A stretch of 64,000 bases of DNA from an uncultured Reyranella sp. GTDB taxonomy: Bacteria > Pseudomonadota > Alphaproteobacteria > Reyranellales > Reyranellaceae. The notes below the pieces were generated by a model that worked only from the letters and a program-made list of their open reading frames with translations, was not told the DNA's origin and made no database searches. How positions within the stretch are numbered: position 1 is the first letter of the stretch; each line of letters begins with the position of its first letter. Positions 18,096-26,563 of the stretch are shown here, piece by piece. The position numbers were made by a program, and so were the translations under genes. The stretch spans positions 62,001 to 126,000 of the forward strand of contig CALDNT010000037.1 in the NCBI GenBank assembly GCA_937915145.1. Direction: 5' to 3'.

Positions 18096-19154
18096 ATGAT
18101 ATCACGACACAAGATTTCAAGACGCCAGGCGCTACGGGCCAGTGCGGGTCTCGCGGCGATCGCCGCGGTCGGCGCGCCGTCTATCCTTCATGCCCAGACC
18201 CGGACACTCAAGATCACGACCTGGGGCGGAAAATGGGGCGATGTCATGAAGGCGACGGTCCTGCCGGCCTTCGAGAAGGAGTTCAAGTGCACCGTGTCGG
18301 CCGACCAGGCCTTTCCGTTCGTGCCCAAGCTGCAGGCCAGCCCGCGCAACGACCCGATCTACGACGTGCTGCACACCAACTCCAACGAACAGTGGAGTTC
18401 GCTGGTCGAGGGGCTGGTGATGGACAAGATCACCGCCAAGGAAGTGCCCAACGTGGCCGATGTCTATCCCTATGCCGTGAGTGACAAGATCGTGGGCGTC
18501 ACCATCTTCACGAGCGCTATCGGGTTGGGATTCCGCACCGACAAGGGCCTCGCCAAGCCGACCTCGTGGAAGGACCTTGCCGACCCCAAGCTCGCAGGCT
18601 CCCGCGGTGGCTACATCATCCCGGTCAACAGCCTGGGTCAAGCCCACTTCATGATGCTGGGCAAGGTCTACGGCAAGGGCCTCACCGACCTCGACGCCGC
18701 CTACAAGGCGCTCGAGACGCTGAAGCCGATCAAACTGGTCGACTTCACCGGCCAGATGGAAAAGATGCTGCTGTCGGGCGAGGTCTCGATGGGGGTCATC
18801 CACGATTCCGGCGTCTACCGCTACGACGGCCAGAACCAGCCGGTCGATTTCGCCGGCCCGTCTGAGGGTGTATTGGCGCTCGAGCAGGTGCTGAACGTGA
18901 CACCGGGCTCGAAGGTCAAGGACCTAGCCTTCGGCTACATCAACTACATGCTGCGGCCCGACGTGCAAAAGCTGCTGGCCGAAGCGGTGTGGTACTCGCC
19001 TGCAAGCAAGAAGGTGAAGCTCGACGCCAAGTACGACGCCCGGCTGCTGACCACGCCGGCCAAGGTCGCCACCCTGATCCAGCCCGACTGGAAATGGTAC
19101 AACGCGCGCAAGGAAGACATTGACGCGCGCGTCACCAAGATCCTGAAGGGCTAG
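18096..19154 (+). CDS. ABC transporter substrate-binding protein (PotD-like) with Tat signal
   Basis: A 352-residue periplasmic binding protein. The N-terminus carries a twin-arginine export motif (SRRQAL, residues 9-14), a hydrophobic stretch and a cleavage site near LHAQ (residue 34). Tat export implies folding before secretion. The mature part starts RTLKITTWGGKWGD, typical of spermidine/putrescine-type family-1 binding proteins. GAGGGGG precedes the start. The stop overlaps the ATPase start by one base. Ligand unknown; by context it should feed the DUF917/HyuA-like/AroM enzymes. Confidence 0.9.
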   Translation: MISRHKISRRQALRASAGLAAIAAVGAPSILHAQTRTLKITTWGGKWGDVMKATVLPAFEKEFKCTVSADQAFPFVPKLQASPRNDPIYDVLHTNSNEQWSSLVEGLVMDKITAKEVPNVADVYPYAVSDKIVGVTIFTSAIGLGFRTDKGLAKPTSWKDLADPKLAGSRGGYIIPVNSLGQAHFMMLGKVYGKGLTDLDAAYKALETLKPIKLVDFTGQMEKMLLSGEVSMGVIHDSGVYRYDGQNQPVDFAGPSEGVLALEQVLNVTPGSKVKDLAFGYINYMLRPDVQKLLAEAVWYSPASKKVKLDAKYDARLLTTPAKVATLIQPDWKWYNARKEDIDARVTKILKG

Positions 19155-20134
19155 TGACCTCCGCCGCCATCCGACTGGAGCAGGTGACCAAGACGTTCGA
19201 CGGCCGTGTCGTGGCCGTCGATGCGGTCACCTTGGATATCGCCGCCGGCGAGTTCTTCTCGCTGCTGGGCCCGTCGGGCTGCGGCAAGACGACGAGCCTT
19301 CGCATGATCGCGGGCTTCGATCATCCCGATTCAGGCCGCATCCATGTCGGCGGCCGCGATATCACCGATCTACCGGTGCACCGCCGCGACATGGGCATGG
19401 TATTCCAGTCCTACGCGCTGTTTCCCCACCGCACGGTGGCAGAGAACGTGGCTTTCGGGCTCCGTATGCGCGAGGTGCCCAAGCCCGAGATCGTCCGCCG
19501 CGTGCAGGCAGCCCTCGCCCAGGTGGCGTTGACCGGTCTCGAAGGGCGCAAACCCTCCCAGCTCTCGGGCGGTCAGCAGCAGCGCGTGGCGCTTGCCCGC
19601 GCTCTGGTTGTCGAGCCTCCGGTGTTGCTGTGTGACGAGCCGCTGGGCGCGCTCGATCGCAAGCTGCGCCAGCAGATGCAGTTCGAGCTGAAGGAATTGC
19701 AGAAGCGGCTAGGCGTAACGCTGGTCTTCGTGACGCACGACCAGGAAGAGGCACTGGCGATGAGCGACCGCATGGCGGTGATGAACAAGGGCAAGGTCGA
19801 ACAGGTGGGTTCACCGACCGAGATTTACGAGCAGCCACGCACGCGCTTCGTCGCCGACTTTATCGGCGAGATCAACATCTTGGAGACGGCGGGGCTGCCG
19901 CGGGCGCTGCGTCCGGAGAAAATCCGGCTGGTGGCATCGCCGGACGCCAGGGTCTCGGGCAAGGTCGAGACCGCCAACTACCTCGGCGGCTCAACGCTGC
20001 TCCGGGTGCGCGCGGCGGATGGCCAGTCCATGCTGGTGCGCGAGACGCACGTCGGCGAGCGTGCCTCCCGGGCACCCGGCGATGCGGTGGGGCTCACCTG
20101 GAATGATCACGATGCGGTCACCCTGGAGGGCTGA
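19154..20134 (+). CDS. ABC transporter ATP-binding protein (PotA-like)
   Basis: A 326-residue ATPase with Walker A GPSGCGKTT (residues 38-46), Q-loop MVFQSYALFPH, signature LSGGQQQRVALARAL near 137, DEPLGALD Walker B and switch histidine VTHDQEEA. A TOBE domain occupies roughly residues 250-326 and is at the short end for PotA-type proteins. It starts at GTG, overlapping the stop of the binding-protein gene (TAGTG). It completes a four-component importer in this operon. Confidence 0.9.
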   Translation: MTSAAIRLEQVTKTFDGRVVAVDAVTLDIAAGEFFSLLGPSGCGKTTSLRMIAGFDHPDSGRIHVGGRDITDLPVHRRDMGMVFQSYALFPHRTVAENVAFGLRMREVPKPEIVRRVQAALAQVALTGLEGRKPSQLSGGQQQRVALARALVVEPPVLLCDEPLGALDRKLRQQMQFELKELQKRLGVTLVFVTHDQEEALAMSDRMAVMNKGKVEQVGSPTEIYEQPRTRFVADFIGEINILETAGLPRALRPEKIRLVASPDARVSGKVETANYLGGSTLLRVRAADGQSMLVRETHVGERASRAPGDAVGLTWNDHDAVTLEG

Positions 20135-20137
20135 GAC

Positions 20138-20809
20138 ATGACACGCACCTTGGGCATCGTGACCATCGGTCAGGCGCCACGCGACGACATCGCCGAATTG
20201 TTCGCGGCCCATGCGCCGCCCGACACCAGGATCGTCCTGCGTGGCGCACTCGACGGCCTCTCCGACGCCGAGGTCGATGCCCTGCCGCCGCTCAGCGGTG
20301 CCGACACGCTTTACACAAGCCTGCGCGGCGGCCGCGACGTCAAGATTTCTAAGCAGGCCGTCATCGATCGTTCACCCGAAGCGCTGGCCCGCCTGCGTGC
20401 CGATGGCTGCGATGCCATCGTCTATGCCTGCACCGGCGAATTCCCGCCGATGCCGGGCGACGAGAACGTGCTGTTTCCCTCGCGCGTGCTCGCCGGCCTG
20501 GCGGAAGGCTTGCTGCCGCGGGGCCGCCTCGGCCTGCTGGTGCCGCTGGCCGAGCAGGGCGAGAAGCTGACGAAGAAGTGGGCGCGTCCCGGCCTCGAGA
20601 TCGTCTTCGAGGCCGTCGTGCCGAGCGCTGGCACCGCGGAGGTGACGGCCGCCGCCCGCCGGCTCGGCCGTCACAGGCCTGATCTCGTGGCGCTCGACTG
20701 CATGAGCTACACTCCCGCCACCAAGACCACCGTCAAGGACGAGATCGAGGCGCCGGTCCTGCTCGCGGTTACCGCGACCGGCCGCGTGCTGCGCGAACTC
20801 CTCGACTGA
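20138..20809 (+). CDS. AroM family protein
   Basis: A 223-residue stand-alone AroM protein, last gene of the DUF917 operon, three bases after the ATPase stop. It shares the family start TLGIVTIGQAPRDDI and the GALDGLSD segment with the AroM domain of the divergent regulator at 12618-13562. The fold is related to Asp/Glu/hydantoin racemases; VYACTGEFPPM (near residues 88-98) and VALDCMSYTPA (near 185-195) hold the two Cys positions where racemases of this superfamily keep catalytic cysteines. A racemase or related lyase role is inferred. Confidence 0.82.
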   Translation: MTRTLGIVTIGQAPRDDIAELFAAHAPPDTRIVLRGALDGLSDAEVDALPPLSGADTLYTSLRGGRDVKISKQAVIDRSPEALARLRADGCDAIVYACTGEFPPMPGDENVLFPSRVLAGLAEGLLPRGRLGLLVPLAEQGEKLTKKWARPGLEIVFEAVVPSAGTAEVTAAARRLGRHRPDLVALDCMSYTPATKTTVKDEIEAPVLLAVTATGRVLRELLD

Positions 20810-21031
20810 CGGGCCATCGAACCGATTGCAAGGGCTGCTGACGGCGGTCGACACGGCATGTCCGCCTCTCGTTACATCCGCTTCGCCTAACGAAACCGGC
20901 CTCGAAAGCCGGAACACCCCTGTGGCATCTGAATCGAACCGCTGCCGTCGTACGCGGCTGTTGCGGCACGCGGAGAATAATTTGCTTCTGATGAGCGAGC
21001 GGCGAGATTAATCTGCTTCAAGGAGCAAGCG

Positions 21032-23962
21032 ATGCCGAACGAGGCGGAAGTGATCAAGGGCCGCCCAGGGGCGCATGGACAGTCGAATGGCGAGGCGCCG
21101 CTCGATCTCGATGTCCCGAGCGCCGACCGCATCGCCTTCACCACCTGCTACATGTGCGCCTGCCGTTGCGGCATCAAGGTCCATCTCAAGGATGGCCGCA
21201 TCCGCTACATCCAGGGCAACCGCGACCATCCGGTGAACAAGGGCGTGCTGTGCGCCAAAGGGTCGGCCGGGATCATGAACCACTACTCGCCGGCCCGGCT
21301 GCAGAAGCCGTTGCGGCGGGTGGGCCCGCGCGGCAGCGGCGAATTCGAGGAAATCGAATGGGACGAGGCGATGGCTATCGCCACCGGCTGGCTCGGCGCC
21401 ATCCGCAACAGCGATCCGCGCAAGCTCGCCTTCTTCACCGGGCGCGACCAGAGCCAGGCGCTGACCGGCTGGTGGGCGAGCCAGTTCGGCACGCCCAACC
21501 ACGCCGCCCATGGCGGATTCTGTTCGGTCAACATGGCGGCGGCCGGGCTCTACACCATCGGCGGCTCGTTCTGGGAGTTCGGCGAGCCCGACTGGGAGAA
21601 CACTAAATACTTCCTGATGTTCGGCGTCGCCGAGGATCATGATTCCAACCCGATCAAGATCGGACTCGGCAAGCTCAAGACCAAGGGTGCGGCCAAGTTC
21701 GTGTCGGTCAATCCGATCCGCACCGGTTATTCGGCGATCGCCGACGAATGGGTCGGAATCCGCCCCGGCACCGACGGTCTCTTCATCCTGGCGCTGATCC
21801 AGGAGCTGCTGCTGGCCGGCAAGATCGACGAGGACTATCTCCGCCGCTACACCAATGCGTCGTGGCTGGTGATCCAGGACGAAGGCGCCGCCGACAACGG
21901 CCTGTTCGTGCGCGACGCCCAGGGCCAGCCGCTGGTGTTCGACGAGACCACGAAGACCATCGCGCCCGCCAACCAGGCGAACGTCGTGCCGCAGCTTGCC
22001 GGCAAGGTTACGCTGGCCGACGGGCGCACTGCCGTGCCGGCCTTCCATCTCGTGGCCAGGCGCTGCCTCGAACCGCAATATGCCGCCGATGCCGTGGCGG
22101 CCGAGACCGGCATCGCGGCCGAGACGATCCGGCGCATCGCCGCCGAGCTGGCGCATGCCGCCTTCGAACAGACGATCGAGATCGACCAGCCATGGACCGA
22201 CTGGGCCGGTCGGCATCACGACAAGATGGTCGGCCGGCCGGTCGCCATGCATGCGATGCGCGGCATCTCGGCCCATTCCAACGGCTTCCACACCTGCCGC
22301 GCCATCCACATCCTGCAGATGATGCTGGGTGCCATCGATTCACCGGGCAGCTTCCGCTACAAGCCGCCATTTCCGCGCCCCACCCCGCCCGGCATCAAGC
22401 CGACGGGCCGCGCCGCCGACATCCAGCCCGGCAAGCCGATGCCCGGCCCGCCGCTCGGCTTTCCGACGTCGCCGCAGGATCTGCTGGTCGAGGCCGACGG
22501 CACGCCGCGCCGCCTCGACAAGGCATTTTCGTGGGAAGCGCCGCTGGCCGCCCACGGCATGATGCACCAGGTCATCCGCAACGCCTGGGCGGGCGATCCG
22601 CACAAGATCGACACGCTGTTCATGTTCATGGCCAACATGAGCTGGAACTCGTCGATGAACACCGCCGGCACCATGGAGATGCTGACGGACAAGGATCCGG
22701 CGACCGGCGACTACAAGATCCCGCACATCATCTATTCCGACGCCTATGCCAGCGAGATGGTGGCCTATTCCGATCTCGTCCTGCCCGACACGACCTATCT
22801 CGAGCGCTGGGACTGCATCTCGCTGCTCGACCGGCCGATCTCCGATGCCGACGGCGTCGCTGACGCGATCCGCCAGCCGGTGATCCCACCCGATCGCGAC
22901 GTGCGACCGTTCCAGGACGTGCTGATTGACCTCGGCGCCAGGCTCGGCCTGCCGGGCCTGGTCAAGGACGACGGCAGCCCGCGCTATCCCGGCGGCTTCC
23001 CCGACTATCTGGTCCATCACGAGCGCAAGCCCGGTGTCGGCATGCTGGCCGGCTGGCGCGGCGCCGCCGGCGACAAGCAGGGTGTGGGTGCGGTCAACGA
23101 GGGCCAGCTCGACGCCTATGTCGCCAACACCTGTTTCTGGCGCCACGAAGTTCCGGCCGAAGCCCGCTACTTCAAGCACAGCAATCGCGCCTACCTCGAA
23201 TGGGCGGTCGGCATGGGGCTGATCGACAAACCCGAACCGATCACCCTGCAGCTCTACAGCGAAGTGCTGCAGAAGTTCCGCCTCGCCGCCGAAGGCCATG
23301 GCGAGGTGCAGCCGCCCGATGAGCACCGCGCGCGCGTAAAAACCTACTTCGATCCGCTGCCGCTCTGGTACATGCCGTTCGAGGAGGCCGAGGTCGCGCG
23401 CGATGCCTTCCCGCTGCACGCCATCACCCAGCGGCCAATGGCGATGTATCACTCCTGGGGTTCGCAGAACGCCTGGCTGCGACAGATCCACGGCGACAAC
23501 CGCCTGCACATCCATCGCGCGACGGCGGCCCGGCTCGGCATCACCGACGACGACTGGGTTGCCGTCACCAGCCATCACGGGCGCATAAAAGCCCAGGCCA
23601 AGCTGATGGACGGCGTCAATCCGCACACGGTCTGGACGTGGAACGCCATCGGCAAGCGGTCCGGCGCCTGGAACCTGGCGCCCAAGGCCGGCGAATCGCA
23701 GCAGGGCTTCCTGCTCAATCACGTCATTTCGGAGCTGCTGCCCGAGCGCGGCGATGGCCATCGCTACGGCAACTCCGATCCGGTGACCGGCCAGGCGGCA
23801 TGGTACGACCTGCGCGTCAGGATCGAGAAGGTGGCGGCCGATGCCGGCGTGAGCGAGCCGCAGTTCGCCGCCCTGCCGAACCCGCCCCACATGCCCGAAC
23901 GTCCCGACGTGCTACGCTACGGCGAAGGCTTCCGGGCGGCGGCGCACGGAGAGAGCAAATGA
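21032..23962 (+). CDS. soeA: Molybdopterin oxidoreductase, probable sulfite dehydrogenase catalytic subunit SoeA
   Basis: A 976-residue Mo-bisMGD enzyme of the DMSO reductase family. An N-terminal [4Fe-4S] site is complete: Cys39, Cys42, Cys46 and Cys74 (CYMCACRC...GVLCAKG). Mo-bisMGD domains follow, with the C-terminal molydopterin-binding domain from about residue 800. No Tat signal precedes the cluster, so the enzyme should face the cytoplasm. Lack of a Tat signal, the ~970/250/310 subunit sizes and the gene order match SoeABC, which oxidises sulfite to sulfate and passes electrons to quinone. AAGGAG precedes ATG 21032. Substrate assignment rests on architecture; other substrates are possible. 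Confidence 0.8.
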   Translation: MPNEAEVIKGRPGAHGQSNGEAPLDLDVPSADRIAFTTCYMCACRCGIKVHLKDGRIRYIQGNRDHPVNKGVLCAKGSAGIMNHYSPARLQKPLRRVGPRGSGEFEEIEWDEAMAIATGWLGAIRNSDPRKLAFFTGRDQSQALTGWWASQFGTPNHAAHGGFCSVNMAAAGLYTIGGSFWEFGEPDWENTKYFLMFGVAEDHDSNPIKIGLGKLKTKGAAKFVSVNPIRTGYSAIADEWVGIRPGTDGLFILALIQELLLAGKIDEDYLRRYTNASWLVIQDEGAADNGLFVRDAQGQPLVFDETTKTIAPANQANVVPQLAGKVTLADGRTAVPAFHLVARRCLEPQYAADAVAAETGIAAETIRRIAAELAHAAFEQTIEIDQPWTDWAGRHHDKMVGRPVAMHAMRGISAHSNGFHTCRAIHILQMMLGAIDSPGSFRYKPPFPRPTPPGIKPTGRAADIQPGKPMPGPPLGFPTSPQDLLVEADGTPRRLDKAFSWEAPLAAHGMMHQVIRNAWAGDPHKIDTLFMFMANMSWNSSMNTAGTMEMLTDKDPATGDYKIPHIIYSDAYASEMVAYSDLVLPDTTYLERWDCISLLDRPISDADGVADAIRQPVIPPDRDVRPFQDVLIDLGARLGLPGLVKDDGSPRYPGGFPDYLVHHERKPGVGMLAGWRGAAGDKQGVGAVNEGQLDAYVANTCFWRHEVPAEARYFKHSNRAYLEWAVGMGLIDKPEPITLQLYSEVLQKFRLAAEGHGEVQPPDEHRARVKTYFDPLPLWYMPFEEAEVARDAFPLHAITQRPMAMYHSWGSQNAWLRQIHGDNRLHIHRATAARLGITDDDWVAVTSHHGRIKAQAKLMDGVNPHTVWTWNAIGKRSGAWNLAPKAGESQQGFLLNHVISELLPERGDGHRYGNSDPVTGQAAWYDLRVRIEKVAADAGVSEPQFAALPNPPHMPERPDVLRYGEGFRAAAHGESK

Positions 23963-24708
23963 CCAGCCTGCCCGCTCAGCCCTCGGCCAAGCGCCTGGGC
24001 TTGGTCATCGACCTCGACATCTGCGTCGGCTGCCACGCCTGCGCCGTCAACTGCAAGGAATGGAATTCCGGCGGCCCGGCGGCGCCGCTCACGGATCTGG
24101 CACCCTACGGCGCCAATCCCGACGGCGTGTGGTTCAACCGCGTCCACACCTACGAAGTGGGCGAAGGCCCGACCGGCCGCACCGTGCATTTCCCCCGTTC
24201 GTGCCTGCACTGCGCCGAGCCCGCCTGCGTGACGGTGTGCCCGACCGGTGCCTCGTTCAAGCGCGCCGAGGACGGCATCGTGCTGGTGAACGAGGATCTC
24301 TGCATCGGCTGCAAGCTCTGCTCCTGGGCCTGCCCCTACGGCGCCCGCGAATTCGACGAAGACGCCGGCGTCATGAAGAAGTGCACGCTGTGCGTCGATC
24401 GCATCTACAACGAGACCTTCGATCCCGCCGATCGAGTGCCGGCCTGCGTCGCCACCTGCCCGGCCTCGGCGCGGCATTTCGGCGATCTTGGCGATCCCGA
24501 CTCCGCCGTCTCCAAGCTGGTCGCCGAACGCGAGGGCTTCGACCTGATGGCCGAGATGGGCTATGCGCCGACCAACAAGTACCTGCCGCCCCGCCCGCAC
24601 AAGCACGGCGCCGGCTGCACCGGGGCGCCGGCCCAGCTGGCACCTGCGGTGGCCGCCAAGGCCGACGGCCTGCTGGGCTGGCTCGATCGACTGCTTTCCC
24701 ATGAATAG
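23959..24708 (+). CDS. soeB: 4Fe-4S dicluster protein, probable SoeB electron-transfer subunit
   Basis: A 249-residue ferredoxin-like subunit with four cysteine groups able to bind four [4Fe-4S] clusters: CVGCHACAVNC near residue 20, CLHCAEPACVTVC near 83, CIGCKLCSWAC near 115 and CTLC...CVATC near 140-170. No export signal, matching a cytoplasmic SoeA partner. The ATG overlaps the soeA stop (ATGA, 23959-23962), so the frame open upstream to 23638 is a shadow. It should relay electrons from the molybdenum subunit to the membrane anchor. Confidence 0.85.
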   Translation: MTSLPAQPSAKRLGLVIDLDICVGCHACAVNCKEWNSGGPAAPLTDLAPYGANPDGVWFNRVHTYEVGEGPTGRTVHFPRSCLHCAEPACVTVCPTGASFKRAEDGIVLVNEDLCIGCKLCSWACPYGAREFDEDAGVMKKCTLCVDRIYNETFDPADRVPACVATCPASARHFGDLGDPDSAVSKLVAEREGFDLMAEMGYAPTNKYLPPRPHKHGAGCTGAPAQLAPAVAAKADGLLGWLDRLLSHE

Positions 24709-24735
24709 GGTCCGGCCGGACCCAGCGGAGAAGAC

Positions 24736-25671
24736 GTGCATCCCTCGCTGTCGGTGATTTTCTTTACGACCGCCTCGGGCGCCGGCTACGGACTGCTGGC
24801 GCTGCTCGGCGTCTTCGCGCCGCTGGGCGTGGTCTCACGCGACCCGCTGTTCGGATTTGCGGCTCTCGCACTGGCGCTGGCTGCCATCACGGCCGGCCTG
24901 CTGTCGTCGATGTTCCATCTCGGCCAGAAGCAGCGCGCCTGGCGCGCCTTCTCGCAATGGCGGACCTCGTGGCTGTCGCGCGAAGGCGTGGCCTCGGTCG
25001 TGACTTATATCCCGGCCGGCCTGTTCGGCCTCGCCTGGGTGTTCCTGGGCACGGTATCGCCGGCCGCCGGCGTGCTGGCCGCACTGGGCGCCGTCGTCAC
25101 CGTCTTCTGCACGGCGATGATCTACCGGTCGCTGAAGCCGGTACCGCGCTGGCACAACCGCTGGGTCGTGCCGAATTACCTGGCGCTGGCGCTGATGAGC
25201 GGCGCGCTGTGGCTGGCCTTCGTGCTGCAGATCTTCGGCGCGCGGCCGGCGATCAACGGGCTGGCGATCGCCGCCGTCGTGCTGGCCGCCGTGCTGAAGC
25301 TCGCCTACTGGCGCTTCATCGACGCCGCACCGGCCACCAGCACGGCCGAAAGCGCCACCGGCCTCGGCGCCATCGGCAAGGTCCGCCTGTTCGAGGCGCC
25401 GCACACGTCCGAGAATTACCTGCTGAAGGAAATGGGCTTCCAGATCGCGCGCAAGCACGCGACCCGGCTGCGGCGCATCGCGCTGGGGCTGGGTTTCGCC
25501 CTGCCCTGCCTGCTGTCGTTCGTGCCGCTGCTCTCGACCGGCGGACCGGCGCTGGCCGCGACCTTCGTGGCCGCGGCACTGGGCACCTTCGGCATCTTCG
25601 TCGAGCGCTGGTTGTTCTTCGCCGAAGCCCAGCACGCCGTCACGCTCTACTACGGTCGCGACGCCGTCTGA
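24736..25671 (+). CDS. soeC: DmsC-type membrane anchor, probable SoeC
   Basis: A 311-residue polytopic protein with about eight hydrophobic segments, beginning SVIFFTTASGAGYGLLALLGVF. It is DmsC/NrfD-like and includes the SSMFHLGQKQRAWRAFSQWRTSWLSRE stretch diagnostic of DmsC anchors. A GTG start at 24736 follows GCGGAGAAGAC. It would anchor the soluble subunits and reduce quinone. Ends 10 nt from a convergent SDR gene; no clear terminator between them. Confidence 0.87.
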   Translation: MHPSLSVIFFTTASGAGYGLLALLGVFAPLGVVSRDPLFGFAALALALAAITAGLLSSMFHLGQKQRAWRAFSQWRTSWLSREGVASVVTYIPAGLFGLAWVFLGTVSPAAGVLAALGAVVTVFCTAMIYRSLKPVPRWHNRWVVPNYLALALMSGALWLAFVLQIFGARPAINGLAIAAVVLAAVLKLAYWRFIDAAPATSTAESATGLGAIGKVRLFEAPHTSENYLLKEMGFQIARKHATRLRRIALGLGFALPCLLSFVPLLSTGGPALAATFVAAALGTFGIFVERWLFFAEAQHAVTLYYGRDAV

Positions 25672-25681
25672 GCCGACGGCG

Positions 25682-26476
25682 TCAGGCGAGAAAGCCACCG
25701 TCGACCGCCAGCGGACTGCCGATCATCGCCGAGGCGGCGTCGGAGCAGAGAAAGAGCACGGCGTTTGCCACCTCGTCCGGCCGGGCGATTTTTCCGCGCG
25801 GCGTCATGCCGGTGATGGCGGCGGCAAACCTGGGGTCGGCGGCCATCCACTCGGCGATCGGCGGCGTTTCCACCCAGCCGGGGCAGACCGCGGTGATGCG
25901 CAGGCCGGTCGCCGCATATTGCCGGGCGGCACTCCTGGTGAGGCCGAGCACGCCATGCTTGGCCGCCGCATAGGCGCCGCCGCCCGGGATCGAATGGCCG
26001 CGCTGACCGTAGATCGACGACATGTTGACGATGACGCCCTGACCCGCCGCCAGCATGGCCGGGATCTGGTAGCGCATGCAGAGGAACACCGAGGTGAGAT
26101 AGCCGTCGATGGTGCGGCGCCAGCTTTCCTCGCTCATGTCGCCGATCAGCGCGATGTCTTCGCCGCCGATGCTGCCGCCGTTGTTGAAGGCATAGTCGAT
26201 CCGGCCGTGGCGCTCCACGATGGTCGCGACCAGCCGCTCGACCGATTTGCCGTCCGAGGCGTCGCTGGCGATCCACGAAACAGCCGCATCCTCGGCGAAC
26301 GTCCTGAGCGCCTGCTTTGCGCGCGCCTCGTCGCGGCTGGCAACCACGACGGTAGCACCTTCGCGGGCAAAGCCCCGGGCTGCCGCGAGGCCGATGCCAC
26401 TGGTGCCGCCGGTCACGAGCGCCACCCTGCCGCGCATCTCGGGATAGCGGCGAACCTGCGTGTCGGTGGGGGTCAT
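25682..26476 (-). CDS. SDR family oxidoreductase
   Basis: A 264-residue classical short-chain dehydrogenase. The cofactor motif TGGTSGIG lies near residues 24-31 and the NNGG segment near 98-101. The catalytic Tyr/Lys pair sits in AYAAAKHG, and the C-terminus is VDGGFLA. ATG 26476 is preferred over 26512 because AGGAGA lies at the right distance upstream of it. The residues VASRD after the second strand suggest NADP preference. Monocistronic as far as visible; substrate unknown. Confidence 0.9.
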   Translation of the reverse strand: MTPTDTQVRRYPEMRGRVALVTGGTSGIGLAAARGFAREGATVVVASRDEARAKQALRTFAEDAAVSWIASDASDGKSVERLVATIVERHGRIDYAFNNGGSIGGEDIALIGDMSEESWRRTIDGYLTSVFLCMRYQIPAMLAAGQGVIVNMSSIYGQRGHSIPGGGAYAAAKHGVLGLTRSAARQYAATGLRITAVCPGWVETPPIAEWMAADPRFAAAITGMTPRGKIARPDEVANAVLFLCSDAASAMIGSPLAVDGGFLA

Positions 26477-26563
26477 GGTCTGTCTCCTTGCCGTCGGGTC
26501 TTGCGGTGTCATACGCCCGGAACAAGGAGAGTGGATCAGTCGCGCCGCCCTTGGGAGCAGAGA

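Noticed and set aside
22340..23890. 516-codon minus-strand frame
   Set aside because: Antisense to soeA; no recognisable domain.
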